Of a DNA stretch of 64,000 nt, positions 1 to 9,836 are shown piece after piece. The notes beneath the pieces are model-generated. The model had not been told where the DNA came from, did not search any database, and saw only the letters and a program-made list of their open reading frames with translations. Made by a program: the position numbers and the translations under genes. Within the stretch, counting starts at the first letter, position 1; every line of letters starts with the position of its first letter. This DNA comes from an uncultured Pelagibacteraceae bacterium (GTDB lineage: Bacteria; Pseudomonadota; Alphaproteobacteria; Pelagibacterales; Pelagibacteraceae), in contig CABZCF010000003.1 in the NCBI GenBank assembly GCA_902524235.1, forward strand, positions 1-64,000, read 5' to 3'.

Positions 1-391
1 GTTCTTCAGATTTGCTTATTAGAGTTCTCAAAATTTGATTATTATTTAAATATATATCACCATCGATAAATTGAATTATATCTCCAGGTAAACCTACTAA
101 TCTTTTAATGTAATCAGTCCTATTATCTGCAGGAGTTTTAAAAACTATTATATCACCTCTCTTAGGTTTTGAATTAAGAAGTCTACCATCAAATATAGGT
201 GGGCTAAACGGAAATGAGTGTCTGCTATATCCGTAAGATAGTTTTGTAACAAATAATCTATCACCGACTAATAAATTTGGTTCCATTGATGACGAAGGTA
301 TATAAAAAGGTTGTATTAATAATGAACGAATTATCACTGCAATAATTAATGCATAAAATAATGTTTTTAAATTTTCAATAAACCATTTCAT
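1..391 (-). CDS. lepB: Signal peptidase I (partial, C-terminus beyond window start)
   Basis: Reverse strand from ATG at 391 reads MKWFIENLKTLFYALIIAVIIRSLLIQPFYIPSSSMEPNLLVGDRLFVTKLSYGYS...KRGDIIVFKTP...DYIKRLVGLPGD: N-terminal TM, catalytic S-S-M-E-P and KRxxGLPGD box. Confidence 0.93.
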   Translation of the reverse strand, partial: MKWFIENLKTLFYALIIAVIIRSLLIQPFYIPSSSMEPNLLVGDRLFVTKLSYGYSRHSFPFSPPIFDGRLLNSKPKRGDIIVFKTPADNRTDYIKRLVGLPGDIIQFIDGDIYLNNNQILRTLISKSEE

Positions 392-783
392 TTTAGCCTT
401 TCATGAAGTATTACGTAAGCAATGGAGTATCTCTTTTCATCAGATATAGACAGATGGATTTGATATTTTTTTATTTTAAATTTTTTCTTTATAAATAGTT
501 GAATTTTTTTTTCTAACTCGATAAATGGCTGGCCTTTGCTATTATTAGTTATTGTAATGTCATTGAATTTAAACCCATTTGATAAACCAGTTCCAATTGC
601 TTTTAAAAAAGCCTCTTTAGCGGCAAACCTTTTGGCAAAATAATTAGTTTTATTTATCTGTTTGTTTTTAGCGATGTCTTTTTCTTTACTAGAAAATATT
701 TTGTTAACAAAATTTTTATTCTTTATAGCTTTTTCTATTCTTCTGTTTTCAACAATATCAACACCGTTTCCTAATATTCTCAT
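388..783 (-). CDS. acpS: Holo-[acyl-carrier-protein] synthase
   Basis: GNGVDIVENRRIEKA...FAAKEAFLKAIGTG motif of AcpS; between lepB and pdxJ. Confidence 0.93.
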   Translation of the reverse strand: MRILGNGVDIVENRRIEKAIKNKNFVNKIFSSKEKDIAKNKQINKTNYFAKRFAAKEAFLKAIGTGLSNGFKFNDITITNNSKGQPFIELEKKIQLFIKKKFKIKKYQIHLSISDEKRYSIAYVILHERLK

Positions 784-784
784 T

Positions 785-1501
785 TTATCTACAAATACTC
801 TTAAATATTCTAATAGTTTTCTTTAACCCAAAAAAAACTGACTCACCTATTATAAAATGTCCAATATTAAATTCTTTTATACCTTTTATTTTAGAAAGAA
901 TTTTAGCTGTTCTATAATCCATGCCATGACCGGCATGAACCTCAATACCTAAATTAACAGCATATCTAACTACTTTAATAATTTTCCTCAGTTCACTTTT
1001 ATAATATTTATTTTTTTTTATTAAATTTGAAATTCGACCTGTATGTATTTCAATACAATCAGCATTTAAGTCTTTTGAAAATCTTACATCTTTAATAGAT
1101 GGATTTATAAACAAACTTGTTCGTATTTTATTATTATTTAAAACATTAATTATTTTTTTAATTTTTTTATTATTATTATTTAAATTTAATCCACCCTCTG
1201 TAGTAATTTCATTTCTTTTTTCTGGCACCAAACAAACAAAATTTGGTTTATTTTTTAAAGCTATTTTTAATATTTTTAAATCAGCTGCCATTTCTAAATT
1301 TAAAGGAATTTTTTTATTAGAAGATATTTTTTTAAAATCTAAATCTTTAATATGCCTTCTATCTTCTCTTAAATGAATAGTGATAGAGTCTGCACCGCAT
1401 TTCATTGCATATGTGGCTGCTTTATAAGGAGCTGGGTGATCCTCGCCTCTAGCATTTCGGATAGTAGCGATATGGTCAATATTTACCCCTAATCTAATCA
1501 T
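785..1501 (-). CDS. pdxJ: Pyridoxine 5'-phosphate synthase
   Basis: RLGVNIDHIATIRNARGEDHPAPYKAA start and HAGHGMDYRTA, typical of PdxJ. Confidence 0.96.
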   Translation of the reverse strand: MIRLGVNIDHIATIRNARGEDHPAPYKAATYAMKCGADSITIHLREDRRHIKDLDFKKISSNKKIPLNLEMAADLKILKIALKNKPNFVCLVPEKRNEITTEGGLNLNNNNKKIKKIINVLNNNKIRTSLFINPSIKDVRFSKDLNADCIEIHTGRISNLIKKNKYYKSELRKIIKVVRYAVNLGIEVHAGHGMDYRTAKILSKIKGIKEFNIGHFIIGESVFFGLKKTIRIFKSICR

Positions 1502-2088
1502 TTTAAGAATCTACTCCCTGGTGCGGTAATCGGAATTTGCTTAAGGCTATAAGGAATATTATTTTTTTTAAAAACAGGCACTTTAATCTTTAATTGAGAA
1601 ATAATTGGCTTACTTTTTATTTTAAGATTTCGTTTTTCCGATCTGTTAATTAATGATGCAAATCCCAATAATTTTGCTTTAGATTTTTTTACTAATTCTG
1701 AACATTCTAAACTAGACCCCCCAGTTGTTATTACATCCTCGACAATTAAAACATTAGAGTTTCTTTTAATGTTAAACCCCCTTCTTAATTTAAATTTGCC
1801 TTTGACCCTTTCAGCGAAAATTGTTTCTATTTTTAAAAGTCTACCTATTTCATATCCAATTATGATACCACCTATGGCTGGTGCTAGAATTAAATCAATT
1901 TTTTTAAATTTTTTCTTAATTTTTTTACTTAAAGATAAACACAGTTTTGATGCCAGATGTGGATGACTCAAAACTTTCGCACATTGAATATAAATTGGAG
2001 AATGTAAACCTGATGATAAAATAAAGTGTCCTTCTAATAATGCATTAGTTTTTCTTAAAACTTTCAAGGAGTTTTTTAAAGAAAGCAT
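1498..2088 (-). CDS. pyrE: Orotate phosphoribosyltransferase
   Basis: LLEGHFILSSGLHSPIYIQCAKVL and PRPP-binding VLIVEDVITTGGSS. Confidence 0.95.
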   Translation of the reverse strand: MLSLKNSLKVLRKTNALLEGHFILSSGLHSPIYIQCAKVLSHPHLASKLCLSLSKKIKKKFKKIDLILAPAIGGIIIGYEIGRLLKIETIFAERVKGKFKLRRGFNIKRNSNVLIVEDVITTGGSSLECSELVKKSKAKLLGFASLINRSEKRNLKIKSKPIISQLKIKVPVFKKNNIPYSLKQIPITAPGSRFLK

Positions 2089-3790
2089 ATTTACTATTTT
2101 TGTGTCTAATTATTTTAAAGCTATATTCTTTTTGTTTTAGCTGACTAATTAGATTTGTAAAGTTTTTCAAATCATTAATAAGTAGATTAAAATGAAAATT
2201 TATCGTACTTTTAGTCTTTTCGACCATTTCTACACTTGTTATATTTACATTATGGCTGCCAATTAGAGTAGTAACTTCTCCTAAAACACCTGGTTTATCA
2301 AAAAGAGATATCCATAGTGTCGTATTATATTTTTTATTCCTAGCAGTTCCGTTTGTTTCTCTATATTGCCAATATCGTCTGATTGCAGCTCTTGCTTTAC
2401 CGGTTTTAGCAGTGCTTACCCAATGCAAAGATGGGGATACCTTTTTGGATGTTATAATTTTTACAACATCTCCATTAATTAAAACGGCTTGCATATCACT
2501 TTCTTTCCCATTTATTTCGCATCCAACTGCCTTATCACCGATTTTTGTATGAACAGCATAAGCAAAATCTATTGGAGTAGCATTTTTAGGCAATTTAATT
2601 ACAGACCCTTTTGGAGTAAAACAAAAAACGTTTTCTTGAAACATTTGGAGTTTTGTAAATTCATAAGAATCCTCTGGGTTTTCATTCTTATCAATAATTT
2701 CTACTAAATCAGCTAACCAGTCATATTCTTTCCATGTTAAGGAACTAAATTTTTCTGATGACTTATATTTCCAGTGAGATGCAATACCTCTTTGTGCATA
2801 TTCATGCATTTGCATGGTTCTAAGTTGTATTTCTATTGGTCTCTTATTAGGTCCAATTACTGCTGTATGTAAAGACTGATAATTATTTATTTTCGGTGAA
2901 GAAATATAATCTTTAAACCTACCTGGTATACAGTTCCAATTACTATGAAATACACCTAACGCTTTATAGCACTGGTCTACATCATCTAATATAACCCTAA
3001 ATCCAATTATATCTGTCATTTGCTCAAGAGATGTTCTTTTTTTTTGAACTTTTTTCCATAATGAAAAAGGGGTTTTTTCTCTTCCAAAAATTTTACAATA
3101 TATATTCTTTTCTGTAAGGAGATTTTTTAATTCGTCAGATACTGTATTAAAATTTATCTCGTTAGCTTCTTTTATATTGCTTAGTCTATCTTTGATTAAT
3201 TTTCGAGCCTGAGGATTTAATACTTCAAAACATAAATCCTCTAATTCATCTTTAATTCTATTCATTCCCATTCTATCAGCTAATGGTGCATAAATTTCCA
3301 TTGTTTCTTTTGCTTTTGTTATTTGCTTATCCTTATTTGTAACAAATTGAATTGTTCGCATATTATGAAGTCTGTCAGCAAGTTTGACCAATAAAACTCT
3401 AATATCTTTTGAAGTGGCTAGGATTAATTTTCTAAAATTCTCAGCTTTAGAATTTGATGCAGCTTGGTTTTCAAAAACAGAAATTTTAGTAACCCCATCA
3501 ACTAAATCAGCAACCTCTTTTCCAAATTCTTTTTCTATAGTTTTATAAGTAGCATGTGTATCCTCAATGGTGTCATGTAACAAACCTGTAGCAATTGTTG
3601 CGCTATCTAATTTTAATTCTGTCAATATATTTGCAACAGCCACAGGATGAATTATGTATGGTGAACCCTCGTCTCTTTTTTGCTTCTCGTGAGCTTTTAA
3701 TGCAAAATCATATGCCTTAGATAAAGTCTCAGGATTTAAGAACCTATTGTAGGATTTTACCTTATTTATTAAATCATCTGGTTTAAGCAT
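2045..3790 (-). CDS. Bifunctional (p)ppGpp synthetase/hydrolase, RelA/SpoT homolog, short form
   Basis: HD hydrolase (LLHDTIEDT), synthetase (GRFKDYISSPKINNYQSLHT), TGS (CFTPKGSVIKLPKNATPIDFAYAVHTKIGD) and C-terminal ACT-like region (DKPGVLGEVTTLIGSHNVNITS). Confidence 0.94.
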   Translation of the reverse strand: MLKPDDLINKVKSYNRFLNPETLSKAYDFALKAHEKQKRDEGSPYIIHPVAVANILTELKLDSATIATGLLHDTIEDTHATYKTIEKEFGKEVADLVDGVTKISVFENQAASNSKAENFRKLILATSKDIRVLLVKLADRLHNMRTIQFVTNKDKQITKAKETMEIYAPLADRMGMNRIKDELEDLCFEVLNPQARKLIKDRLSNIKEANEINFNTVSDELKNLLTEKNIYCKIFGREKTPFSLWKKVQKKRTSLEQMTDIIGFRVILDDVDQCYKALGVFHSNWNCIPGRFKDYISSPKINNYQSLHTAVIGPNKRPIEIQLRTMQMHEYAQRGIASHWKYKSSEKFSSLTWKEYDWLADLVEIIDKNENPEDSYEFTKLQMFQENVFCFTPKGSVIKLPKNATPIDFAYAVHTKIGDKAVGCEINGKESDMQAVLINGDVVKIITSKKVSPSLHWVSTAKTGKARAAIRRYWQYRETNGTARNKKYNTTLWISLFDKPGVLGEVTTLIGSHNVNITSVEMVEKTKSTINFHFNLLINDLKNFTNLISQLKQKEYSFKIIRHKNSKYAFFKKLLESFKKN

Positions 3791-3809
3791 AATTACTTAT
3801 ACCATTAAA

Positions 3810-4376
3810 TCACATAACTTTAATACCTGTTATGCTACTTAATGGTAATTTTGATATTAATTCTGTTATTTTTTGCTTAGTTTTAGGATGCTTCCAATGA
3901 TTACAAATTTCAAAAAGTGGTAATAATACAAAATTTCTAGCTGACAATCTTGGGTGAGGTACTATCAAAAAGTCTTTTTTAATCTTAATCGAATAATTTT
4001 TTTGATTGTAATCTATTATATCTATATCACAGACTCTAGGTGAATTTCTTGGACCTGGAGTTCTTCCAATTAATTTTTCAATATTTTTTAAATTTAAAAA
4101 AAGATTTGGAAGGGATAAATCCGTATTAATTTTTAGAACAATATTTAAATACTTTGGAAGCTTTGTGTTTGGCCATGATGGGGTTTCATAAAATGAAGAA
4201 CTTTTTAAAATATACATTTTATGAAATAGTATTAAATTTTTTGTCTTCTCAATATTTATGATACGATCTCCCAAATTAGATCCTATGGATAAATATGCCG
4301 TATTAACTACTTTTTCTAAAATATCTTGCTTTTTCTCTATTCCAGTCTCTGGTTTTTTTTGTTTGTCTTTTATCAT
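3810..4376 (-). CDS. folK: 2-amino-4-hydroxy-6-hydroxymethyldihydropteridine pyrophosphokinase (HPPK)
   Basis: [12 protein letters not shown]...[10 protein letters not shown]...[21 protein letters not shown]...[16 protein letters not shown]. Confidence 0.93.
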   Translation of the reverse strand: MIKDKQKKPETGIEKKQDILEKVVNTAYLSIGSNLGDRIINIEKTKNLILFHKMYILKSSSFYETPSWPNTKLPKYLNIVLKINTDLSLPNLFLNLKNIEKLIGRTPGPRNSPRVCDIDIIDYNQKNYSIKIKKDFLIVPHPRLSARNFVLLPLFEICNHWKHPKTKQKITELISKLPLSSITGIKVM

Positions 4377-4773
4377 GCATTTTTTTTCCTTTAGCTACTG
4401 CAATTTCAACTTTTGCTTTACCTTTCTTAAAGTACATTTTGGTAGGAACCAATGTAAATCCATCTTCATTCATTCTTCCAATTAGCTTATTAATTTCCTT
4501 TTTATTAAATAATAATTTTCTCTCAGCATATGGATTATGGTTTATGTAACTAGCAGCTTTATATAATGGAATATGTGAATTGATAAGATAAATCTCTCCT
4601 TTTTTTTCTACTGCATACGACTCGGCAATATTAACTTTACCTTGTCTTACAGATTTTATCTCAGACCCTTTTAAAACTATTCCCGCTTCAATTAGATCAT
4701 TAAAGAAATAATTAAAACTAGCTTTTCTATTATATGAAATTATCTTTAAACCATTATTGGTTTTTTTTTTCAT
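4303..4773 (-). CDS. smpB: SsrA-binding protein
   Basis: [36 protein letters not shown], and tail [26 protein letters not shown]. Confidence 0.96.
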   Translation of the reverse strand: MKKKTNNGLKIISYNRKASFNYFFNDLIEAGIVLKGSEIKSVRQGKVNIAESYAVEKKGEIYLINSHIPLYKAASYINHNPYAERKLLFNKKEINKLIGRMNEDGFTLVPTKMYFKKGKAKVEIAVAKGKKMHDKRQTKKTRDWNREKARYFRKSS

Positions 4774-5654
4774 TATATCAATTCTGCAAACTTTAATGCT
4801 TTCTTTACCACTTCCTCTGTATCTTTTTTAATATTTACTAGTGGTAATCTTATTTCATCACTACACAAGCCTAGAAGTTTTGCTGCATACTTAACAGGTG
4901 CGGGATTGCTTTCAATGAAAAGTGATTTATGCACAGGTTGTAAAATTTTGTCAATTTTTTGGGCTTCTTTTAACTCGTTATCTAAATTTGATTTAGAAAA
5001 TTTTTGCATATCAGAACATAACTTTGGTGCAATATTTGCGGTAACAGAGATAACACCCACACCACCTCTTTTATTGAATTCTAAAGCTAAACCATCCTCA
5101 CCAGTTAGCTGAATAAATTCATTTCCTAATTTTTTTATTGTTTTATCTAATCTCTCTAAATCACCTGTAGCATCTTTAACTCCAGCAATATTTTTTAATT
5201 CAAATAATCTTGCCATAGTGTCAACAGACATATCGATTACACACCGACTGGGTATATTATAAATTATTATTGGTAGATTGGTATTATCATTAATTTTTTT
5301 ATAATGTTGATATAAACCTTCCTGAGTAGGTTTATTGTAATATGGTGTTACTACAAGCACTCCGTCAGCACCTGCTTTTTCAGAGTGTTTAGTTAAAGCA
5401 ACAGCTTCTTCAGTTGAATTTGAACCTGTTCCAGCAATTACAGGAATTTTTCCATTTGACTCCTTAATACAAATTTCAATGACTTTCTCGTGTTCATCAT
5501 GACTTAAGGTTGGAGATTCACCGGTTGTGCCTGCTGGAACTAAACCATTTGTTCCATTTTCCAAATGAAAATTAATTAGTTTTAAATAAGCTTCTTCATC
5601 TAGCTTATTATTCTTAAATGGGGTAACAATAGCAACATTTGATCCTTTAAACAT
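4773..5654 (-). CDS. dapA: 4-hydroxy-tetrahydrodipicolinate synthase
   Basis: [17 protein letters not shown]...[14 protein letters not shown]...[18 protein letters not shown]...IYNIPSRC...GVKDATGD. Confidence 0.95.
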   Translation of the reverse strand: MFKGSNVAIVTPFKNNKLDEEAYLKLINFHLENGTNGLVPAGTTGESPTLSHDEHEKVIEICIKESNGKIPVIAGTGSNSTEEAVALTKHSEKAGADGVLVVTPYYNKPTQEGLYQHYKKINDNTNLPIIIYNIPSRCVIDMSVDTMARLFELKNIAGVKDATGDLERLDKTIKKLGNEFIQLTGEDGLALEFNKRGGVGVISVTANIAPKLCSDMQKFSKSNLDNELKEAQKIDKILQPVHKSLFIESNPAPVKYAAKLLGLCSDEIRLPLVNIKKDTEEVVKKALKFAELI

Positions 5655-5694
5655 AAATATTTATAACATAGTTTGTAGAATCGTTTGATATTTT

Positions 5695-7920
5695 ATGAAA
5701 GATAAATCTAAGAAAATATTGTTAATAATCCTTATTTTTTTAATTATACCTCATACATCGACTTCAGCAGACTTAATTATTCCAAAGAAAAAACCCTATA
5801 TAACTAAAGAAAATTTAAAAAAAAATAAAATTAGCAATTTTTTAATACCCTTAAAAAAACCATCACAAAAACAAATAGATAAAGACATTTTAATTACAAA
5901 ACAAGAAAAAAAAGAGCAAAAAAAAATTGTAGGTGGGATAATTTTACCAAAATCCAAACCCCTGGTTGTTAAGAAAGATAAAGCGGTAGCCCAAAAAAAA
6001 TCAAAATATTTTTCCGAAAAAGATTTTAATTATGCAAGACAGGCTTTTAAACTTATGGAAAAAAGAAATTGGGTTGAGGCTGAAAAAATAGCAAAGAAAG
6101 CAAAAAGTAAATCAATATATAATTTTATACAATGGAGACACTTGATCACAACAGGAAATACTGCCACGTTTTTTGATTATAAAAATTTTATTGAAAGAAA
6201 TGGTGATTATCCAAGAATGGGAAGAATAAAATATCTTTCAGAACACAAATTATCAACAGAGATAATGTCACCAAAAAAAATAATTAAGTATTTTGAAATA
6301 GAGAAACCTTTGAGTGGCTTCGGAGAAATTATTCTTGGCGAGAGCTATATTTCTATTGGAGAAACAAATAAAGGTACTGAGTTGATTAAAAAAGGCTGGA
6401 TTACTGCAGATCTTTCAAAAACAGAATTAAGATCTTTTAGAAAAAAATATAAAAAATATTTAACTAAAGAAGATTATATTAAGCGAGCTGATTACCTGGC
6501 ATGGGAAAATAAATATTGGGATCTTAAGAGAATGTTAAGATATTTACCCAAAGATGAACAATTATTATATACGGCAAGACAACTTTTGATGAGTAAATCT
6601 TACGGTGTAGATAATGCAATTAAAAATGTTCCAACACATTTAAAAAATGATGCTGGTTTGAATTATGATAGGTTAAAATGGAGACGTAAAAGAGGAAGAG
6701 TTGACAGTTCTTTAGAAATTTTAACGAAAATTAAAAATACTAAAGACTATATGGTTAGACCTGACAAATGGTGGAAGGAAAGATCAATAATAGCAAGATC
6801 ACTAATTTATAAAAAAAAATTTACAACTGCTTACAAATTAACAAGCAAACATGGATTAACCGAGGGTCCTGAATTTGCCGATGCTGAATGGATGAGTGGG
6901 TGGATAGCATTAAGTTTTTTAAATGATCCATTGCTTGCAATCGATCATTTCACAAAATTTTATGAAAATGTGGGATATCCTATAAGTTTATCAAGAGGAG
7001 CTTATTGGTTAGGGAGATCAAATGAAATTTTAGGAAATGATAATGAAGCAAATAAATGGTATAAAGAAAGTTCTAAATTTTTAACCACATATTATGGACA
7101 ATTGTCTCACTTAAAAATTTCCCCTAATAAACCTTTCGTTTTAAACGAATTGATGGAAGTAGATAAAAATTTAGCAGAAAATTTTTACAAAAAAGATTTG
7201 GTAAAAATAGTATATTTGCTAGATGAATTAAATAAAGATAAATACACAAAACATATATTAAGATTTCTAGCAAATGAAAATGTTGAATTAGGTAGCGAGG
7301 TGTTAGCAGCTAAACTAGCTACTGATATATCAAGATTTGATTTTGCAATTCAAGTTTCAAAAATTGCTTCTTATCAAAAAAGATTTCATAATAAATATAA
7401 TTATCCAATTATAAGCACTCCTAAATACATAAATAAAAGAAAAATTCCTGAGTCTGCATTTATATTATCTATTATAAGGCAAGAGAGTGAATTTGATACT
7501 TCAGCAAATAGTTCTGCTGGTGCGAGAGGATTAATGCAATTGATGACTTACACTGCTAAAACTGTAGCAAAGCAAGCGAACATGTCTTACTCTAAATCTA
7601 GATTAACAAAGGATCCAGAGTACAATATAAATCTTGGTTCGCATTATATAGCTGGCCTAATACTTGAATATGATGGAGCTTATCCATTTGCTATAGCAGC
7701 TTACAATGCTGGACCTAAGAGAGTCAAATACTGGAAAAAAATAAATAAAAACCCTCAAAAGGGACAAATAGATTACGTTGACTGGATAGAATTAATTAAG
7801 TTTAAAGAAACTAGAAATTATGTTCAAAGAGTATTAGAGAATTATAATGTTTATAGATACATTTTGGAGCAAAAACCAATATTAGTTAAAGACTTTTTTA
7901 AAAGCGAACCTTTGTACTAG
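5695..7920 (+). CDS. slt: Soluble lytic murein transglycosylase (Slt family)
   Basis: Signal peptide, helical superhelix region, C-terminal SLT domain: IIRQESEFDTSANSSAGARGLMQLM...AIAAYNAGPKRVKYW. Confidence 0.92.
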   Translation: MKDKSKKILLIILIFLIIPHTSTSADLIIPKKKPYITKENLKKNKISNFLIPLKKPSQKQIDKDILITKQEKKEQKKIVGGIILPKSKPLVVKKDKAVAQKKSKYFSEKDFNYARQAFKLMEKRNWVEAEKIAKKAKSKSIYNFIQWRHLITTGNTATFFDYKNFIERNGDYPRMGRIKYLSEHKLSTEIMSPKKIIKYFEIEKPLSGFGEIILGESYISIGETNKGTELIKKGWITADLSKTELRSFRKKYKKYLTKEDYIKRADYLAWENKYWDLKRMLRYLPKDEQLLYTARQLLMSKSYGVDNAIKNVPTHLKNDAGLNYDRLKWRRKRGRVDSSLEILTKIKNTKDYMVRPDKWWKERSIIARSLIYKKKFTTAYKLTSKHGLTEGPEFADAEWMSGWIALSFLNDPLLAIDHFTKFYENVGYPISLSRGAYWLGRSNEILGNDNEANKWYKESSKFLTTYYGQLSHLKISPNKPFVLNELMEVDKNLAENFYKKDLVKIVYLLDELNKDKYTKHILRFLANENVELGSEVLAAKLATDISRFDFAIQVSKIASYQKRFHNKYNYPIISTPKYINKRKIPESAFILSIIRQESEFDTSANSSAGARGLMQLMTYTAKTVAKQANMSYSKSRLTKDPEYNINLGSHYIAGLILEYDGAYPFAIAAYNAGPKRVKYWKKINKNPQKGQIDYVDWIELIKFKETRNYVQRVLENYNVYRYILEQKPILVKDFFKSEPLY

Positions 7921-8150
7921 GAGTTAGCGGTACACTCTACCCGAGGCTATCTCAAACTACATCACACTATTTATGAGGACTATTTAACTTTCATTAAAAA
8001 TAAATCAATTAAAGACTCGTCAATTTAACCAACAATCTAGAACATAGACTAGATCATTTGGAGATAGAACAAGGATTGGACTATTGTAAACAAAGAAAAC
8101 GCAAGTAAACTGTGGAAAATTATTCAGGAAGCTGGCGATTATATTAATGG

Positions 8151-8241
8151 CGGAAGGAGAGGGATTCGAACCCTCGGTACACCATTATAGCGTACGACAG
8201 TTTAGCAAACTGTTGGTTTAAACCAGCTCACCCATCCTTCC
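8151..8241 (-). tRNA. tRNA-Ser(GCU)
   Basis: Revcomp GGAAGGA...ACAGT-TTGCTAA-ACTGT...long variable arm...GGTTCGAATCC...TCCTTCC-G; anticodon GCT; class II variable loop. Confidence 0.95.
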
Positions 8242-8305
8242 ATAGTTTATGTGTAACTTGAAACCATTGAATATTCAATATTTATACAGTATTTATGATC
8301 AAAAT

Positions 8306-9559
8306 ATGAAAAATAAATATTCAATATTTTCGTTAATAAAAAACGCTTTAAGTGGACATGAAAATTGGCAAAGAGCTTGGAGAGATCCAGAACCAAAAAA
8401 AGAATATGATGCAATAATTATTGGTGGTGGTGGCCATGGATTAGCAACAGCTTACTATTTGGCAAAAAAGCATAAATTGATAAATATTGCAGTTGTGGAA
8501 AAAGGATGGATTGGTGGAGGAAATACCGGTAGAAACACAACTATTATAAGATCAAATTATTTGTGGGATGCTAGTGCAGGGCTTTACGATCATGCTTTAA
8601 AAATTTGGGAAGGTTTATCTCAAGAACTTAATTATAATGTAATGTTTAGTCAGAGAGGAGTTATGAACCTTGCACACAATCTTCAAGACGTAAGAGATTT
8701 AAAAAGAAGAACACATGCAAATAGATTAAATGGAATTGATGCGGTATGGTTAAATACAGAGGAAGTTAAAAAGTTTTGTCCAATTATTAATACTTCACCT
8801 AATATAAGATATCCAGTTTTAGGTGGAACATTACAAAAAAGAGCTGGAACCGCTAGACACGACGCAGTTGCATGGGGGTATGCTAGAGGTGCTGATGCTA
8901 TGGGAGTTGACATCATCCAAAATTGTGAAGTAAAAGGAATTAAAAGAAATGGTGATCAAGTAGAGGGAATAGAAACAACAAAAGGTTTTATCAAATCAAA
9001 AAAAATTGGAGTAGTTGCAGCTGGTCACTCAAGTGTAATAGCTAACATGGCTGGTATAAGATTACCCTTAGAAAGTAAGCCACTTCAAGCCTTAGTATCA
9101 GAACCCGTAAAACCAATTATTGATACGGTTGTTATGTCTAATGCTGTACATGCTTACGTAAGTCAATCAGATAAAGGCGAATTAGTTATTGGAGCTGGTA
9201 CTGACTCTTATATTTCATATACTCAAAAAGGAAGTCACAATATTGTAGAGGAAACCTTAAGAGCAATTTTAGAATTATATCCAATATTTAGTAGAATGAA
9301 AATGTTGAGACAATGGGGAGGAATTGTTGATATTTGTCCTGACGCAAGTCCAATTATTAGTAAAACTCAAATTAAAGGTCTATATTTTAATTGTGGATGG
9401 GGTACCGGGGGATTTAAAGCAACACCAGGCTCAGGCGATTTATTTGCTCATACAATTGCGAACGATGAACCACATAAATTGAATGCAGCTTTCAATCTAA
9501 ACAGATTTGTAAGTGGAGATCTTGTTGATGAACATGGTGCTGCTGCTGTTGCACACTAA
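8306..9559 (+). CDS. soxB: Sarcosine oxidase beta subunit-type FAD oxidoreductase
   Basis: [52 protein letters not shown]. Preferred start MKNKYS at 8306 rather than ORF-track start 8249, which lies 7 bp from tRNA-Ser. Confidence 0.9.
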   Translation: MKNKYSIFSLIKNALSGHENWQRAWRDPEPKKEYDAIIIGGGGHGLATAYYLAKKHKLINIAVVEKGWIGGGNTGRNTTIIRSNYLWDASAGLYDHALKIWEGLSQELNYNVMFSQRGVMNLAHNLQDVRDLKRRTHANRLNGIDAVWLNTEEVKKFCPIINTSPNIRYPVLGGTLQKRAGTARHDAVAWGYARGADAMGVDIIQNCEVKGIKRNGDQVEGIETTKGFIKSKKIGVVAAGHSSVIANMAGIRLPLESKPLQALVSEPVKPIIDTVVMSNAVHAYVSQSDKGELVIGAGTDSYISYTQKGSHNIVEETLRAILELYPIFSRMKMLRQWGGIVDICPDASPIISKTQIKGLYFNCGWGTGGFKATPGSGDLFAHTIANDEPHKLNAAFNLNRFVSGDLVDEHGAAAVAH

Positions 9560-9834
9560 TGTTTATAATTAATTGTCCTTATTGTGGTGAAAGAGATCAA
9601 ACAGAATTTTCGTGTGGTGGTGAAGCTCATATAGAAAGACCAAAACAGCCAACTGAGTTAAGTGATGATCAATGGGCTGAATATCTATTTATGAGGAAAA
9701 ATATTAAAGGTGTGCAGTTTGAAAGATGGAACCATGCTCATGGATGTAGAAAGTGGTTTAATATGGTTAGAGATACTTCTAATGACAAAATTCAAGCGGT
9801 TTATAAGATGGGTGAAAAACCTCCAGTTAAATAA
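9559..9834 (+). CDS. soxD: Sarcosine oxidase delta subunit-type protein
   Basis: INCPYCGERDQTEFSCGGEAHIERP, typical SoxD zinc-binding start; between soxB and soxA. Confidence 0.93.
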   Translation: MFIINCPYCGERDQTEFSCGGEAHIERPKQPTELSDDQWAEYLFMRKNIKGVQFERWNHAHGCRKWFNMVRDTSNDKIQAVYKMGEKPPVK

Positions 9835-9836
9835 TT

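Noticed and set aside
1769-1966. Plus-strand ORF (65 aa) opposite pyrE
   Set aside because: Shadow ORF antisense to a conserved gene, no recognisable motif. The same applies to other short antisense ORFs in the track (e.g. 2489, 4258, 4906, 8683, 13664, 16500, 21001, 22991, 29413, 33065, 49882, 54005).
7921-8150. Two-piece tmRNA (ssrA) candidate in the slt/tRNA-Ser gap
   Set aside because: No recognisable tag-coding sequence (ANDNxA-like) or tRNA-like acceptor domain could be identified.
8063-8200. Short open stretch NKDWTIVNKENASKLWKIIQEAGDYINGG as a gene
   Set aside because: No ATG/GTG start or RBS seen and it runs into antisense tRNA-Ser; kept only as part of the intergenic-region observation.
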